The notes beneath the pieces are model-generated. The model saw nothing but the letters and a program-made list of their open reading frames with translations. It was not told the origin of the DNA and did not search any database. Both the position numbers and the translations under genes were made by a program. Of a stretch of 6,548 nucleotides of DNA, positions 6,000 through 6,548 are shown piece by piece. Every line of letters starts with the position of its first letter. Position 1 is the stretch's first letter. Origin of the DNA: Candidatus Dormiibacterota bacterium (GTDB lineage: Bacteria > Chloroflexota > Dormibacteria > UBA8260); the NCBI GenBank assembly GCA_955652455.1, contig CATPBU010000009.1, forward strand, positions 1 to 6,548. The letters are read 5' to 3'.

Positions 6000-6548
6000 T
6001 TATCGCATCACCCGGCCGCCGGCGACATCGATGGTGATGCCGGTCAGCCACGCGGCGGAGTCGGACGCAAGGAACAGTGCCGCCATCGCCGAATCGTCGG
6101 GCATGCCGATGCGCTTCAGAGTCGACAGCTGGGCCATCTGCTCGATTCGCTCGTCGGTCATGAATGACGACACACGCTCGGTCACGGTCGTGGCCGGGGC
6201 CACGCAGTTGGCACGCACCCCGCTGCCACCCACCTCGAGGGCGACGTGCCGGGTGAACTGCACCACGCCCGCCTTGGCAGCGGCGTACGACGCGGTCAGG
6301 GTGACGTCGAGGTTGCGGGCGGCGTTCGATGAGATGGTCACGATCGCGCCGCGACCACGCTCCATCATCCCGGGAAGAAAGGACTTGCACGCGAAGAAGG
6401 TCGCCGTGAGGTTGGAGTCGATGACGTAGCGCCAGTCGGCCTCGCTGATCTCCGCGACCGGGGTCAGCTTGGAGAAGCCGCCGGCAAAGGGCATGAGGAT
6501 GTCGGCCGGCCCCAGCTCCCGCTCCACCTGCCGGCGCATGCCGTCGAC
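6000..6548 (-). CDS. Short-chain dehydrogenase/reductase (SDR), C-terminal 182 residues, N-terminus off the right edge
   Basis: This is a classical SDR oxidoreductase with a Rossmann fold, which would interconvert an alcohol and a carbonyl with NAD(P). The frame is open to the window edge (V-D-G before the first visible Met at 6539). Classical SDRs have about 250 residues, so about 70 N-terminal ones, including the TGxxxGxG cofactor loop, are outside the window; the Met at 6539 is internal. Visible: DILMPFAGG (usually DILVNNAGG), the active-site Asn in IDSNLTATF (N46 counting from the edge), Ser in TISSNAAR (S73/74), and the Y88-AAA-K92 catalytic pair in SYAAAKAG. The C-terminal ITIDVAGGRVMR is typical. 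The catalytic Asn-Ser-Tyr-Lys set is complete. Oddity: the NNAG motif is replaced by PFAG, a change I regard as uncommon but tolerated in the fold. Stop is TAA at 6002-6000, 15 bp before the amidohydrolase ATG, so both are probably co-transcribed. The substrate is unknown. Confidence 0.9.
   Translation of the reverse strand, partial: VDGMRRQVERELGPADILMPFAGGFSKLTPVAEISEADWRYVIDSNLTATFFACKSFLPGMMERGRGAIVTISSNAARNLDVTLTASYAAAKAGVVQFTRHVALEVGGSGVRANCVAPATTVTERVSSFMTDERIEQMAQLSTLKRIGMPDDSAMAALFLASDSAAWLTGITIDVAGGRVMR

Noticed and set aside
5184..6167. Long plus-strand open frame (327 codons) spanning the amidohydrolase and the SDR 3' end
   Set aside because: It crosses two well-supported minus-strand genes and has no family signature; treated as an antisense shadow.
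1..6548. Mobile element, CRISPR, prophage or defence system
   Set aside because: No transposase, integrase, repeat array, terminal inverted repeats or defence-type domains were seen; composition looks uniform across the window.

Overview
The window is GC-rich (arms of coding sequence rich in GCG/GGC codons, GTG starts, mostly TGA stops) and reads as a bacterial chromosomal catabolic locus. An Actinomycetota-like or other high-GC soil/environmental bacterium fits best, but nothing in the sequence fixes the taxon. There are no rRNA, tRNA, CRISPR, insertion-sequence or phage features. Every credible gene is on the minus strand, so transcription runs from high to low coordinates.

In transcription order the layout is: a short-chain dehydrogenase/reductase cut by the right edge (6548-6000); an ACMSD-type amidohydrolase/decarboxylase (5984-5004); an IclR-family regulator (4956-4183); a FAD-dependent aromatic hydroxylase resembling 2,6-dihydroxypyridine 3-hydroxylase (4182-2914); a one-domain cupin (2926-2531); an M24 (creatinase/aminopeptidase P fold) metallohydrolase (2505-1231); a 195-bp non-coding gap (1230-1036) with several perfect inverted repeats; then two branched-chain-amino-acid-type ABC permeases, livH-like (1035-148) and livM-like (151-1, cut by the left edge).

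The first six genes are packed with gaps of 15, about 47, 0, -13 and 25 bp and are probably one operon, possibly with an extra internal promoter before the regulator. The permeases follow after the only sizeable gap and may have their own promoter, regulated through the palindromes there.

Taken together the locus looks like an uptake-and-degradation module. An ABC importer brings in a small polar organic acid or amide. A flavin hydroxylase and an ACMSD-like decarboxylase act on an aromatic or N-heteroaromatic ring or its cleavage product. The SDR, cupin and M24 hydrolase handle intermediates, under control of an IclR regulator. The gene families are well supported; the substrate is inference only. 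The most unusual detail is the regulator/hydroxylase junction, where the two reading frames are the same and are separated by a single TAG followed directly by GTG.
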